Below, in pieces: positions 1-11,257 of a DNA stretch of 64,000 bases (positions within the stretch are counted from its first letter, which is position 1; every line of letters starts with the position of its first letter). The DNA is from Physella acuta (lineage: Eukaryota; Mollusca; Gastropoda; Physidae). The stretch covers positions 250,519-314,518 of the forward strand of contig NW_026731929.1 in NCBI RefSeq assembly GCF_028476545.1. Reading direction: 5' to 3'. The notes under the pieces were generated by a model. It did not search any database. It worked only from the letters and a program-made list of their open reading frames with translations, and was not told where the DNA came from. A program made the position numbers and the translations under genes.

Positions 1-582
1 TGAAAACTTGCCGGGGGGGTACCATGTTTCACATCGCAATAAACGGATAACCGTAAGCTGTAGGAGTCCGAAATGTTCGGGTTAGATAGATAAAAGGTAT
101 TAGTATCGAATTAAGAAATAAAAATTTTGGGGAGCAAAATTACAATTTTATCGAAAACATGGGTATCTTGTTCCCTTAATTCATAAAACAGTAATTAGGC
201 ATCCAAATAAGTTAAATTTAGTTTCAGATTGCATTGTCATGTCTTGACCCACTAGCCAACTGTGAATCGTATCGGTCAAGTAGAACTGTCCGAATTTTCA
301 CTCCTGTGTTTCGATCTAGACTGACGACTGATGACTGACGAAAGAGGAAGCGAATTAAATAAAAGCTTGTTAAAAAATTCATAAAAAAGTAGAAAATAAA
401 TTATTCACTACTAATTAAATTACTATAAAGAAAAGCCGCATTCGACCTTGGGATTACAAGACATAACACACGGGGGTTACTACACAGTAGGGTGAACTCA
501 ACTCACACACGCACTCCCCCCTAAGTTTGAGACTATTCTACCCTATTCTAAGCTTACCTCAAATGACCCGTAACACACACTA
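1..582. other. AT-rich DNA without a recognised gene
   Basis: No open frame with recognisable protein similarity, RNA gene or terminal repeat was seen. The stretch runs directly into the first minisatellite-bearing module. Confidence 0.5.
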
Positions 583-1596
583 AATTCTTCCACACTAAAT
601 TCTCCCGCACTAAATTCACCGACACTAAATTTTCCCACACTAAATTCTCCCACAATGAATTCTTCCACAATGAATATCCCACACTAAATTATCCTACACT
701 AAATTCTTCCACACTAAATTCTCACTGACTAAATTCTCCCATACTAAATTCTCCCATGCTAAATGCTCCCACCTTACATTTTCTCACACTAAATTCTCCC
801 ACAATGAATTCTTCTACACTAAATTGAGCCGCACTAAAATCTCCACTAAATTATCCCACGTTCAATTCTCCCACACTAAATTATCCTACACGAAATTCTT
901 CCACACTAAATTTTCCCGCACTAAATTCTCCGAAAATAAATTATCGCTCACTAAATTCCGATGCACTAAATTCTCTACTTAATTCTCCCACATTTATTCT
1001 CCCACACTAAATACTTTGACACTAAATTCTCTCGCACTATATTCTCACACACTAAATTTTCCAACACTAAACTCTCCCATACTAAAATCTCCCAAAGCTA
1101 AACTCGATACAAAAATAGTCTCTACCAAAATCACCCAAACATTCAATTCCCCCTTACTAGATTACATCACACACTCCCCCCCACCCCACATGGAACTAAA
1201 CGCTGACACAGAATATTAGTGTTAGTCCCGAGAGTGCACCAAGGTGTAACATAGTTAACAGCGGTTTGCTCTCGTCTTTCGTTTGAGTCAAAATATCTCA
1301 CGCGTGAAACTTTTTTGTTAAGGGAGGAAACATATATTGAGTTTTTTTCAAGGGAGGTAATTATAAAATTAAATGATAAAAAGAAATGGAAAAAATAATA
1401 ATATAGTTTTAAGCTAAAACAAGTAAACAAATATTAGTATAAATTTTAGAAAATTAAAATCCAATAAACGTTTTTAAAACCTTTGGTGATTAATAACAAA
1501 CTTTTAATTACAACTCCTAGTAAGTGTTAGCAGTTAGTCTAATAATTAGAAATTACTTATATCAATCAACTTTAATATTAATACCGAGAAAACTAT
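583..1596 (+). repeat. Composite module copy a (15-bp minisatellite plus conserved block)
   Basis: From 583 to about 1130 lies a degenerate tandem array of a roughly 15-bp unit of the form CACTAAATTCTCCCA. It is followed by a C-rich stretch, the conserved GTCCCGAGAGTGCACCAAGG segment near 1225, and an AT-rich block ending at AATATTAATACCGAGAAAA near 1596. The same order recurs about fourteen times in the window in both orientations. Strand + is the direction in which LINE ORF1 follows in better-preserved copies. No ORF1 follows here. Open frames over the array are by-products of the repeat. Confidence 0.8.
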
Positions 1597-1679
1597 TATA
1601 GCTAACTTCGACAAACTGACTTAAATATCGGTTGGATAACAGTGTATCGGTAGCTTCTGTCCTTTGGTTTTCCCCAGAC

Positions 1680-1740
1680 CAGGGGTCGGCAACCTGCGGC
1701 TCGCGAGCCGCATGCGGCTCTTTTGATATCAAGATACTAT
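1680..1740. mobile_element. hAT-type MITE, left end only
   Basis: It starts CAGGGGTCGGCAACC and continues with the GCGGCTCGCGAGCCGC palindrome typical of this family in the window. It breaks off after about 60 bp into G/C-rich low-complexity DNA, so it is a truncated copy. Confidence 0.7.
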
Positions 1741-2329
1741 TACTAGAGTCCGACCCCCACCCCCCGAAAATATCAAGTGCCCCCCTCCCCCCCTGAGAAA
1801 AAAGTCTGGAAGAAACACTGTCTTTTTCCCCTTGTGTATTATAGCAGAGTCCATCACACTGTGTTTATTTCAGACATTTTCCCCGGGGTGGGGGTAACTG
1901 GTAAAAGTATATACTTTCTATAAAAATTCTATTTCGTTCATGGTAGGCGAAGGTGTGGGGGGGGGGGGGGGAGCCTCTCTGATCCCCACACCTGAATTAA
2001 TCCGGAACACACACACACACAACATGCGTCCACTAATCACACCCTACACACAAAATTCGTCCACTAATCCCACCACACACAAATTGCGTCCACTAATCCT
2101 ACCACACACAACATGCGTCCAATAATCCCACCACACACAACATGCGTCCAATAATCCCCCTTCCCCCCCCCCCCCCCCCCAAACAAACACACACCTACTG
2201 ATACCTAACACCCCTACTCAACTAACTAACCCACAGTAAACCCCCTCAAACCAACAGTAGATATAATTGTTAACACACCAATGCAAATCATTTGCCTTGT
2301 TTACACTACAACACAATCATTTCGACAAC
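1741..2329. repeat. Low-complexity G/C tracts and about 28-bp minisatellite
   Basis: Long C and G runs frame a short array (about 2000-2160) of a unit like CCACTAATCCCACCACACAC. The block from the GGCGAAGGTG motif at about 1946 through this array is repeated at 2593-3045, so a segment of about 230 bp or more has been duplicated. No gene seen. Confidence 0.6.
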
Positions 2330-2592
2330 ACTAAATTTTCCCATACTAAATTCTGCCAAATTAAATTCTTCGACACTAAATAATCGCTTACTTAACTCTT
2401 CCACACTAAATTCTCCCACGATGAATTATTCCACACTAAATTCCGCCGCACTTAATTATCCCACAATGAATATCCCAAACTAAATTATCCTACACTTAAT
2501 TCTTCCACACTAAATTATCTCACACTAAATTATCGCACACTAAATTCTCCCGCACTAAATTCTCTCCCACACTAAATTCTCCCGCACTGAAT
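2330..2592 (+). repeat. Fragment of module minisatellite
   Basis: Tandem CACTAAATTCTCCCA-type units without the conserved block. This looks like a deleted module copy sitting between the two copies of the neighbouring duplicated repeat. Confidence 0.65.
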
Positions 2593-3045
2593 TTCCTTCG
2601 CCGTAGGCGAAGGTGGGGTGGGGGGGGGGAGGGGGGGGGGGGCGGGCGGGGCCTAAGAAGAAACTCTGATCCCCACACCTGAATTAATCCCGAACAACCA
2701 CACACAAATTACGTCCACTAATTCCACCACACACAAAATGCGTCCACTAATCCCACCCACACACACACCATGTGTCTACTAATCCCACCACACACACCAT
2801 GCGTCCACTAATCCCACCACTCACAAAATACGTCCACTAATCCCACAACACACAACATGCGTCTACTAATCCCACACACACAAAATGCGTCCACTAATCC
2901 CACTAATCCCACCACACACAACATGCGTCCCCTTATCCCACCCACACACACAACATGCGTCCACTAATCCCACCACACACAAAATGCGTCTACTAATCCA
3001 CCCTCCACCCACACAAAACAAACACACCTCTACTGATACCTAATA
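2593..3045. repeat. Second copy of G-rich block and about 28-bp minisatellite
   Basis: Starts with the GGCGAAGGTG motif and a long G run, then the GATCCCCACACCTGAATTAA segment also seen near 1980. An array of about ten units like TGCGTCCACTAATCCCACCA runs to about 3010. No coding content. Confidence 0.7.
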
Positions 3046-3057
3046 CACCCACTCTAT

Positions 3058-3475
3058 CCTGCTGAGTCATGGAAACTAAACAAGAATGGAGAGAGTCGAC
3101 TCAGAGGCTTTGAAAGAAAATCCCTCCAACGTATCCTCAGAATAAAGTGGGACGACAACGTCCCGAACAAGGAAATATGGCGAAGAACAGGATTAAACGA
3201 CATTGTTTCAGAAGTTCGAATGAGGAGATGGAGATGGCTGGGCCATGTCCTACGCATGAGCAAAAGAAGACTCCCCAATATGGCGCTGAAGTGGAACCCA
3301 CCCGGAAAGAGAAAGAGAGGAAGACCACTGGGAACATGGAGGAGAGAGATGGAAGAAGTGCAGGCTACTGGCAAGACCTGGCATGAATTAAAGTGGCTCG
3401 CTCAAGACAGAGTGGAATGGCGGAGATTTGTTGCTACCCTATACTCCACAGGGATTAAGTAAGTAAGTAAATTAT
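3058..3475 (+). pseudogene. RTE-like LINE, 3' end of ORF2
   Basis: An open frame runs from about 3058 to the stop at 3460-3462. It contains the C-terminal tail common to RTE-like retrotransposon polyproteins: a basic LRGFERKSLQRILRIKW stretch, then RWRWLGHVLRM, then GKRKRGRPLGTW and an ending with DRVEWRRFVATL. It stops at GIK and is followed at once by a short TAAG tandem tail, a usual 3' end for RTE-type elements. Endonuclease and reverse transcriptase are absent, so this is a strongly 5'-truncated copy. The remaining frame has no stop, which suggests a fairly young insertion. The RTE clade name is inferred from the tail motif and could be a related LINE clade. Confidence 0.75.
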
Positions 3476-4600
3476 ACCACACCAAATTCTCCCGCACTAA
3501 ATTCTCCCAGAATGAATTCTCCCACACTAAATTATCCCACATTTAATTTTCCCACACTAAATTATCTTACACTAAATTCCTTCAAACTAAATCCTCTCAC
3601 ATTAAATTCTCCCGCACTAAATTTTCTCACACTAACTCAGTAGCGTAGCGAGGGGGGGGGGGGCGGGAGGGGACATATGTCCCCGGGCGTCGACCTCAGG
3701 GGGGGCGCCAAATTGAAAGTTTGAAGGGGGGGGTGCAAATGAAAAGTTCGAGGGGGGGTTGCAAATCGCAAGTTTGAGGGGGGGGGGGGTGCAAATGAAA
3801 AGTTCGAGGGGGGGGGGGGTGCAAATCGAAAGTTTGAGGGGGGGGGGGGTGCAAATGAAAAGTTCGAGGGGGTGCAAATCTCCCAAGGGGGCGCCAAATT
3901 GTAAGTATGTCCCCGGGCGCCGGGAAGGGTCGCTACGCCTCTGCACTAACTTCTCGCACACTAAATTCTCCGATACTAAATTCTCCCGCACTAAATTCTC
4001 CCACACTTAATTCTCGCACACTAAATTCTCCCACATTAAATTTTCTCACACTGAATTCTCGCATGCTAAATGCTCCTACACAAAATTTTCCCACACAAAA
4101 TTATCCCACACTAATTATCCACCAAAATCACACAAACATTCAACTATATTAGTTTCCATCACACACTCCCCCCCCCCCACCCCATCCCACATTGGAACTA
4201 AAGACTGACACAGAATATTAATGTTAGTCCCGAGAGTGCACCAAGGTGTAACACAGTTTACAGCGGTTTGCTTTCGTCTTTTGTTTTAGTCTAAACATCT
4301 CGCTCGTGGAACTATTTTGTTAGGGGAGAAAACAAACATTGGTTTTTATTAAAGGGCGGTAATTATAAATTTAAACGATAAAATAAAGAGGAAAAAAAAA
4401 TAATATATTTCAAAGCAAAATCAAGTAAACAAACGTTAGTTTAAATTATAGAAAATTAAATTACAAAAAAAATGTTTAAAACCTTTGGAAATTATTAACA
4501 AAATGTTATTCACAACACCTAGTAATTGGTAAATGTTAATCGAATAATTAGTAGTCACTTATATCAACCAGTTTTAATATTAATACCTAGATAATTAATT
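3476..4600 (+). repeat. Composite module copy b
   Basis: The minisatellite (3476-4110, interrupted by a hAT MITE) is followed by the conserved block with CCCGAGAGTGCACCAAGG near 4228. It ends at AATATTAATACCTAGA near 4590. LINE-A ORF1 C-terminal sequence follows after about 80 bp, so the order module then ORF1 is kept although ORF1 is 5'-truncated. Confidence 0.8.
3638..3943. mobile_element. hAT-type MITE with exact 8-bp target duplication
   Basis: Ends are CAGTAGCGTAGCGAGG and GGTCGCTACGCCTCTG, imperfect inverted repeats. The flanks carry the perfect duplication CACTAACT (3630-3637 and 3944-3951). The interior is G-rich repeats of GTGCAAATGAAAAGTTCGA type. It has no transposase, so it is non-autonomous. 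Long frames over it are artefacts of its G runs. Confidence 0.85.
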
Positions 4601-4675
4601 TAAAATCTGTTACGTGTACCTTATTTCTCCGTGTTTTTTTTTTATTCGCGTACCGTTACAGAGTTGTACATTATT

Positions 4676-5003
4676 ACAACCTTCAAAAGGAAGAAGGAAG
4701 ATAGCCCCACAGAAGAAAAGAAAATAACAAAAAGTAAAAAAATTATCTCATGACTTCAAACACTGCTGGTTCTGCTTAGAACAATACAGAACAGCCAGGG
4801 AAAGGGAAAAGCACGAACAAGGTATCCACTACGGACTCTTACAGTGTCAGCTTTGTGCAGACAAAGGGCACTACACAGATATACGTACACACTATGCAGA
4901 AAATCATCGGGAAGAAACGATGTATGACTGTAGAGATTGTAACTTATCCCTCCCACTAGAGAGCATGAGGGCACATACAAGTGTACACCATAGGAAAAAA
5001 TAG
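4676..5003 (+). pseudogene. LINE-A ORF1, C-terminal part
   Basis: It matches the end of the ORF1 at 13219-14656 closely. A lysine-rich SPTEEKK segment leads into finger-like repeats (CxFC...H, CxLC...H, CRDC...H) and the stop at 5001-5003. One extra A in the A run near 4740 shifts the frame relative to the better copy. The 5' part, with the CCHC knuckle, is missing. The unit is joined directly to a module copy upstream. Confidence 0.75.
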
Positions 5004-5167
5004 GTATCTTAGACGTTTTGTAAACGCTTATGTATAATTGAATGCAATGCCATGGATTGAACTATTTTAATATTTCATGTATATAATCATGCAACCTTCT
5101 CTTACTGCCTCCCTGCGCGAACAGGGTAGACAGTAAGTAAAGAAAATCTATTAAACGCCAGTCGGCA

Positions 5168-5203
<36 letters not shown>
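5004..5203 (+). other. LINE-A ORF1 3' tail with hairpin and 34-base A tract
   Basis: The short 3' region ends CATGCAAC, then a stem-loop at 5101-5137 (CTTACTG pairing with CAGTAAG, inner CCCTG with CAGGG), then CTATTAAA and an A tract at 5169-5202. The same arrangement occurs at 5526-5567 and, on the minus strand, at 24891-24933 with different but paired bases. This marks a polyadenylated, structured 3' end. Confidence 0.7.
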
Positions 5204-5205
<2 letters not shown>

Positions 5206-5584
5206 TTGTACCAACTTCAAATAGAATCTCAAACTCAGAGATAGATACCACTTTATCAACAAAAAGTGAGCTCAGCCCCACAAAACAAGGAAAAATTACC
5301 AAAGAACAAAAACGCGCAGATTTAACCTACGATCACACGCCATGTAATTTCTACACCCCCTAATTCAGATCACCTAAAGAAGCGGGAAAACATGAGGACA
5401 CAATACACACAAAATTCAAACAATGCACCATCTGCAAAGATAAAAAAGTGCATACTGACATATTTTGGCCCTACTACAAAGCTCATAACGATGAAACTAT
5501 ATGTATACAATGTCATTTAAAACTGCTCTTGCTGCCTACCCTTGCTCGATTGGGGAAGCAGCAAGAGAGGACGACTATTAAACA
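5204..5584 (+). pseudogene. LINE-A ORF1 finger region, second fragment
   Basis: A diverged C-terminal ORF1 piece with a CTICKDKKVHTDIF finger and YKAHNDE, heavily decayed. It ends in a 3' hairpin at 5526-5567 (CTCTTGCTGC with GCAGCAAGAG) followed by CTATTAAA. It then leads directly into endonuclease sequence, the order expected for ORF1 then ORF2. Confidence 0.6.
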
Positions 5585-6181
5585 CACAAAAATAAAAATA
5601 ATCTATACTGAATACGCCGACTCAATCAACAACATTAAAACATACTTCAAACTAGTCGACACATAGAGAGCGCGATTCCACACACCATACAAACCACCCA
5701 CGGAAGTATCACTTTTGGGAATAGATTCCGTCTAGACAGAATTTACGCCCCAGTGAACATGAAAATCAACAAAGTAGAACACCTATTCTCAACACTACAG
5801 CTTAGCGACCATACAGCAGTTCTGACAACTTTAAACAACGAACAAACACAAAGCAAACAAAAACATAACATATACTGGAAATTCAATAATTCACTATTAC
5901 TAGACGGGCGCTACATCAAAACTATAAAAGACATAATACAATTTTACACATAGTCATCACCAAAATGTAACAAAATCCAACATTGGGAAGATTTAAAACA
6001 AGACATTAAACGGGTACCTGTTCAATATGCATGTAGCATTAATAGCGTTAGGGCCCACACAGAAACTAAACTAGAAAAAAACAACTAAGTATGCTTAAGG
6101 GAAAAAACAATAACCAAGAACAAAATTAAATAGACTTAACAGAAACGGAACTTTCAAAAATACAAGAATATAAATATAGAG
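5585..6181 (+). pseudogene. LINE-A ORF2, end of APE endonuclease domain
   Basis: Coding remnants include IYTEYADSINNIKTYFKLVDT and, after the frame breaks, an RLDRIYAPVN-type segment followed by KINKVEHLFSTLQLSDHTAVL. The SDH triplet is the last catalytic motif of APE-type LINE endonucleases. It continues into the linker before the reverse transcriptase. A hAT element interrupts it at 6182 and the frame resumes at 7126. Several stops and frame changes make it non-functional. Confidence 0.75.
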
Positions 6182-7117
6182 CAGGGGTCTCCAAACTACG
6201 GCCCGCGGGCCAGTTGCGGCCCGCAAGGTCCTCTCGTCCGGCCTGCGGAGATCTTTTTTTTTTTCCATGGAAAAAAAAAGTTTGTTGGAGATGGCTGAGG
6301 AACTTTGCCCATAAAATTCAAAACAATTTAAAAATGTAGCTTTGGGTGCAAATATCATTGACCGCCGTGTTGCAGACATTGGTGAAAACATCGTGACTCG
6401 AAAAGCGAAAAATATAAGAAAGTTTCGCAATTTTTCAATTGCAATAGATGAGTCGCTGGGCAGCTGTTCCACCTCTCAGCTGCTTGTGTTCATTAGAGGT
6501 GTGGTGGAAGACAAGAACATAACACAAGAGCTGGCTTCCCTACATAACATGCATGGCACTGATACGGAAAGGATATATTCAATGACTTAAAAAAAAAAGC
6601 TGACTATAACTTGGACTGGACTAACCTGTTATCTGACTGTTGATGGAGAAAAGATTATGAGTGGCATAAAAAAAGGCTTGATTGGAAAAGCGAATGAGAA
6701 AAAAGCATTCTACAACCAATGTTCCTACACTGTATTATTCACCAGCAAGCTTTGTGTGCTAAATATATTATGGACATTAGCAGTGTACTGAATCATGTTG
6801 TGAAGATGGTGAATTTAATATCACATGGGCTCAACCATAGATAGAGGCAATCATGTCGAAAGAAGCAAACACAAAATCGCAAGATTTACCCTTTTACACA
6901 GCAGTAAGATGGCTAAGTTGTGAGAAAGTTCTGAGCAGAAATATGTATATATTTCTATATAAGTTATATTTCGTTGGGGTGGGTGGGGGGGGTTGATTTT
7001 CTTCGGGGGGGGGGGGGGGGGGTCCGCCACTGAAAGAGATGCAAGGAAGAAAACGGCCCCCGAACTTATATTTGATAGTTGATGCGGCCCTCGGGCTGAA
7101 AAGTTTGGAGACCCCTG
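6182..7117 (+). mobile_element. hAT element with transposase remnant (GTF2IRD2/ZBED-like)
   Basis: Termini CAGGGGTCTCCAAAC and GTTTGGAGACCCCTG are inverted repeats. The 8-bp duplication ATATAGAG flanks it exactly (6174-6181 and 7118-7125). An 82-codon frame at 6342-6590 contains FSIAIDES followed by QLLVFIRGVVEDK, the wording of hAT transposases related to GTF2IRD2-type proteins. The rest of the transposase is decayed or deleted. It lies inside LINE-A ORF2, so it is younger than that insertion. Confidence 0.9.
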
Positions 7118-7125
7118 ATATAGAG

Positions 7126-7300
7126 GGACACAAATCAGAAGCAAAATAGAGCAGATAGGCTCGGAAAACCAAACACACCACACTCTCATACTAGAACAAA
7201 GCATACAAAGATAAAAAAGAAATCAAACAAATAATGGACGAAAACAACCAAGAAACGACTGACCCAAGAACGATTTTAAAATCGACCCGCGCTTTTTATT
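7126..7300 (+). pseudogene. LINE-A ORF2 linker between endonuclease and reverse transcriptase
   Basis: This is the direct continuation of the interrupted frame: QIGSENQTHHTLILEQ, then MDENNQET and TDPRTILKSTRAFYL. The last resembles the start of L1-type reverse transcriptase regions. Homology stops here. In every copy with this junction the LINE passes into a tRNA-SINE-like piece at the same point. Confidence 0.65.
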
Positions 7301-8640
7301 TAACTTATCTTCATAATCTTTTCCCCTTCGTGCCCAATACACAAATGGCAGATAAATTAAAAATCGTGTTTCAATCACCTCGACATACAGGGAGATAATG
7401 TGGTCAGTACCAAGCGTATCCGCCTTAGTTACCTAAGGTGCGTCAGGTACCCATTAGAGCTGGGTGAACTCACGGAGCCCAACAGAACTGAGCCCAGAAC
7501 TTGAGACATTCGGACTAGCAGTAGAAAGCTTTGTGTTTAGTATTATAGCTTAAAAAGTGTACTCTTACTTTTGTAATTTAGCGCTTGTGAAAGCTCGTTT
7601 ATGTATAGGGTATTTGACGTGTTTTTCCCCTACTATTTAGTCTTAGATAATAAATAAATAAAGCACCGTTATACAAATGACGCAATCCGTCACATTGTCA
7701 CATGATCCGGAGGTCGATTAAACCACACCCAAAAGGACAACCCCCCCCCCTCCACCCCCACTAATCCAAACATCCCCACCCAACTCACCCACAGTAAACC
7801 CAATCACAAGTAGATTTATTTATATACACAAACACTCAAATAATTTTCTTTGTCTAGTCTACACTACAACACAATATACTCATTTCTCCCACACACAATT
7901 TTCCCGCACTAAATTCTCCCACTCTAGACTCCCCCACAAAAAAATTTCCCACACTAAATTCCCACACACTAAATTCTCCCACATTAAATTCTCCCACACT
8001 TAATTTTTCCCACACTAAATTCCCACACGCTAAATTCTCGCACACTAAATTCTCCCGCACTAAATTCTGCATCACTAAATTCTCCCACACTAAATTCTGC
8101 ATCACTAAATTCTCCCACACTAAATTTTACCACACTAAACTCTCCCACACTAAAAATCTCCCAAAGCTAAACTCGCTACAAAATAAGTCTCTACCAAAAT
8201 CACCGAAAGATTCAATTCCCCCTTACTAGATTCCATCACACACTCCCCCCCCTCCCCCCCAGAATATTAGTGATAGTCCCGAGAGTGTAACACAGTTCAC
8301 AGCGGTGTGCTCTCGTCTTTCGTTTGAGTCAAAATATCTCATGCGTGAAACTTTTTTTGTTAAGAGAGAAAACAAATATTGAGTTCCTTTCAAGGGAGGT
8401 AATTAGAAAATTAAACGATAAACAGAAATGGAAAAAAATAATAATATATTATTAAGCAAAATCAAGTAAACAATCTTTAGTATAAATTATAGAAAATTAA
8501 AATAAAAAAAAGATATTTAAAACTTTTGGTGATTAATATCAAAATGTTAATTACAACTCCTAGTAGTTGTTATTTGTTAATCGAATAATTAGAAAATACT
8601 TATATCAACCAACTTTAATATTAATACCGAGAAAATTCTT
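7301..8640 (+). repeat. Composite module copy c, complete
   Basis: In order: junction sequence after the ORF2 linker; tRNA-SINE-like part (about 7395-7545) with the AGCTGGGTGAACTCACGG segment; spacer with GATCCGGAGGTCGATTAAAC near 7705; minisatellite 7890-8155; conserved block 8160-8630 ending TTAATATTAATACCGAGAAA. LINE-A ORF1 starts 160 bp further on. This is the best example of the full order endonuclease, SINE-like, minisatellite, conserved block, ORF1. Confidence 0.8.
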
Positions 8641-8735
8641 CTGCCTCACTTATTGGACTAGTAGCCTTGTTCAAAAAATCCTATTTGCTAAGATCAAAGA
8701 TTACAATAGTCCTTTTACTGCAATCATATAAAAAA

Positions 8736-8768
8736 ATCGAGTAAATCTTTCGCCTTTTACTAAAGATT
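8736..8768 (+). ncRNA. U5 snRNA loop-I fragment before LINE-A ORF1
   Basis: Thirty-three bases are identical to 13179-13211 and contain the U5 invariant loop core GCCTTTTAC. The first about 22 bases of U5 and the entire 3' half are missing here. ORF1 begins 20 bp after it. Either the LINE entered a U5 copy that later decayed, or a U5 piece is carried at the 5' end. Confidence 0.75.
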
Positions 8769-8788
8769 CTATACTCTAACATCCTACA

Positions 8789-10203
8789 ATGTCAACTCCT
8801 CATGCGATGTCATATGCAGCTATCGTCAGCAAAGGGGTTGCGCCCTTGGATGTTCCCCCTGGGTCGAGAGACTTGGGGAGGAGCCACCCGGACTACGGTT
8901 CGGGTGGCTTAATGAAATCCTGTGCCCAACCCCTTTCAGCTACAACTGCCATCCTGAACCTGCCGAATGAAGAATGCCCGGACCTCTACTCTGCTGACTC
9001 ACCTACTATCCAAGTCACCATCAGCTCAAAAGGTCATCCCAACTTGAGGGGACACGTCTTACGTCATCTTATAAGCGATCATCAGATCCTACTACTCAAC
9101 TACGGGCGCGCTGACACCTGGTACTTTTCTTCAACAGAATTCGATGTCACCACTCTACACAACACCCACAAAACACATTACGCTTCACTCTATACGAAAA
9201 AGACAGAGTAAACGGAACCCTTAGATGGGTCCCCCCCACACTCAATGACCTTACACTCATACAAGCATTACAGCCTTACAGTAATAAAACACCATTCATT
9301 TCTACAATTCCTCATACCAACAACCGCAGCTTCTCCATAAATACTGATAACTCAACAAACATCCCTCATTACATCCAAATAAACTACAAAAACAAAACAC
9401 TCAACATCTTAGTCGCCATAAACGGAAGAAGACAAGCCTGCCAACTATGCTCCTCAACCCTCCACTGGACCAACCACTGCCCAACCCACAGAATACAACC
9501 AACAGCATCACAAGAACCAGCCACGCCTGCACAGCAGCAAGAAATAGTTTTTTCGACATCAAGAACACCGCCCAAAAACCAGCTCTCAACACAAGAACCA
9601 GCGCTACTCGCCCAACCTGCTACAACACCAAGCAGTCAACAAGCAGCTCTAACCAAAAAAAAACCACAGAGACAAAGCCCAATGATCAACCTACAGCACA
9701 GGATACAGCAACACCTGTACCACAACCCCCGACACCAAGCAACCTACAAGAACCTCCAACAATGGAGGCAATAGACCTAACCTCAGAAATGGAAACTAGC
9801 TCGTCAATGAAAAGAAAAAAACAAACCAGCCCCACTGAAATAGGGAAAACAACTAAAGAAAAAAAAACACGAAAAGCAAACCAAAAACCCCCTCACATGT
9901 AACTACTGCCTTAACTCGCACCAAACACTCGAGGAACTAACGCGTCACGAAGCTATAGAACACCGGGAACTCAAGCAATGCCACCACTGCAGCGATGGAA
10001 TAATCCACGATGCTATTTCTAAACACTACCTAGAAAAGCATTACACATCTGTCTCCAGATGTACATTCTGTGGTGAAGCCCTCCCAACACATAGCACCTA
10101 TTACCACATCTTAGCGCACCACAAAGATATTATGAATAAGAAACAAATAGACGAAGTAAGTAAAGGCATAAAAGAAGGACAAAAAGTCTCTGAAGGAAAA
10201 TAA
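8789..10203 (+). pseudogene. LINE-A ORF1 (CCHC knuckle plus C2H2-like fingers), frame-broken
   Basis: ORF1 of an L1/Tx1-like LINE, normally an RNA-binding partner of ORF2. The start ATG at 8789 is supported by the same N-terminus (SYAxIVxxxKGVAP) at 13219 and elsewhere. Frame one is open to 9211. After a short deletion near 9175 the homologous protein continues in another frame to a knuckle CxxCx4Hx4C at about 9440-9480 (CQLCSSTLHWTNHC). A proline/threonine/glutamine-rich linker follows, then a basic SPTEIGK segment, then finger-like repeats from about 9900 (CNYC, CHHC, CTFC, each with following H). The stop is near 10200. At least three frame changes are needed, so it is not functional. Confidence 0.85.
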
Positions 10204-10284
10204 ATATAACAAAACAATAGGGAATCTAAAAGACACAGCAACGCTATCATTGTTAAAACGTTTTGTATTAGTCACAAAAAAAAA

Positions 10285-11257
10285 GAACTAGGGCAGCTCT
10301 AGTCAACAGATACGTCATTCCCAAAATAATCTACATCGCAACAAACAGCACAATACCCAACAGATTTATCAAGGAAACAAACAAAAGCATCAGGGATTTT
10401 ATTTTCAAAGGTACAATTAGGAATATTAACCACCAAACACTAATACAGAATACATTAAATGGAGGCATAGGTTTGCACGACATCAACACAAAAATTAACG
10501 CCTTCAGAATCAAACACCTAGATAGAATCAGAATTGAACCGCATTATCACCCTTTAGCACAATATTACATTGGTCACAGAATTAACACGATTCTAAAGAC
10601 AAATAATATGACACCACACTATGGGGGGATATACATAGGTAGTTTTTATAAAGAGGTTTTAAAACTATTCAAGTTAAATAAAAACATAATAGGGGAGAAA
10701 ACAAAGAAAATATATAATACTTTAGTAGAGCGACAACTTCAGCCACTGCAAAATAGAATTAAATGGGCAAAAGATGTTATTACAGTAGACATTAGCGACA
10801 CATTCAAAAACTTACACAACAGAAATAACACACACAAAGAAAAATAAATAGGATACAGGCTCATTTACAACACCACACCCATTTCCAGAAACACCAAAGC
10901 AAACACGAATACTAAAAAAACTTGTCAAATATGTAAATAACATATACAAGAAACAGAAAAACATATATACCTAGAATGCCCAACACTACTAAAAGCCAGA
11001 CAAACTCTAGGATCAATCCTAGAAACCTCCAATACAGATACCTTAAACAAAGCAATCACCCTAAATTACATAAAGAAATCCGACAATAAAATAGACAATG
11101 ACAATAAAATTACCGCTACAGCTATTTTTAGGCAGACAGTATGGACCACGAGAAACAAATGTAAATTTGAATCAAAGACGTACAGCGACACGGACATAGA
11201 TGCCATATTCCGAGCAGTAGTTACCAAAAGACTTGGTGACATAATTAAAACCTAAGT
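10285..11257 (+). pseudogene. LINE-A ORF2, C-terminal region only
   Basis: The segment from RAALVNRYVIPKIIYIAT through GGIGLHDINTKINAFRIKHL, YYIGHRINTI and a final Cys-rich motif (CQIC...H...EC) is the thumb and C-terminal zinc-motif region of LINE ORF2. The frame is open 10473-10847 and then broken. Endonuclease and the catalytic reverse transcriptase core are missing although ORF1 lies just upstream, so the element is internally deleted. The order matches the LINE-B copy at 21965-24138. Confidence 0.8.

Noticed and set aside
583-1130. CRISPR-like array
   Set aside because: The units are contiguous 15-bp tandem repeats without spacers, in an animal genome.
8680-8702. TTTGCTAAGATCAAAG resembling U2
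   Set aside because: About 16 bases with one deletion, no further U2 sequence; may be chance in an AT-rich stretch, though it lies near the U5 fragment.
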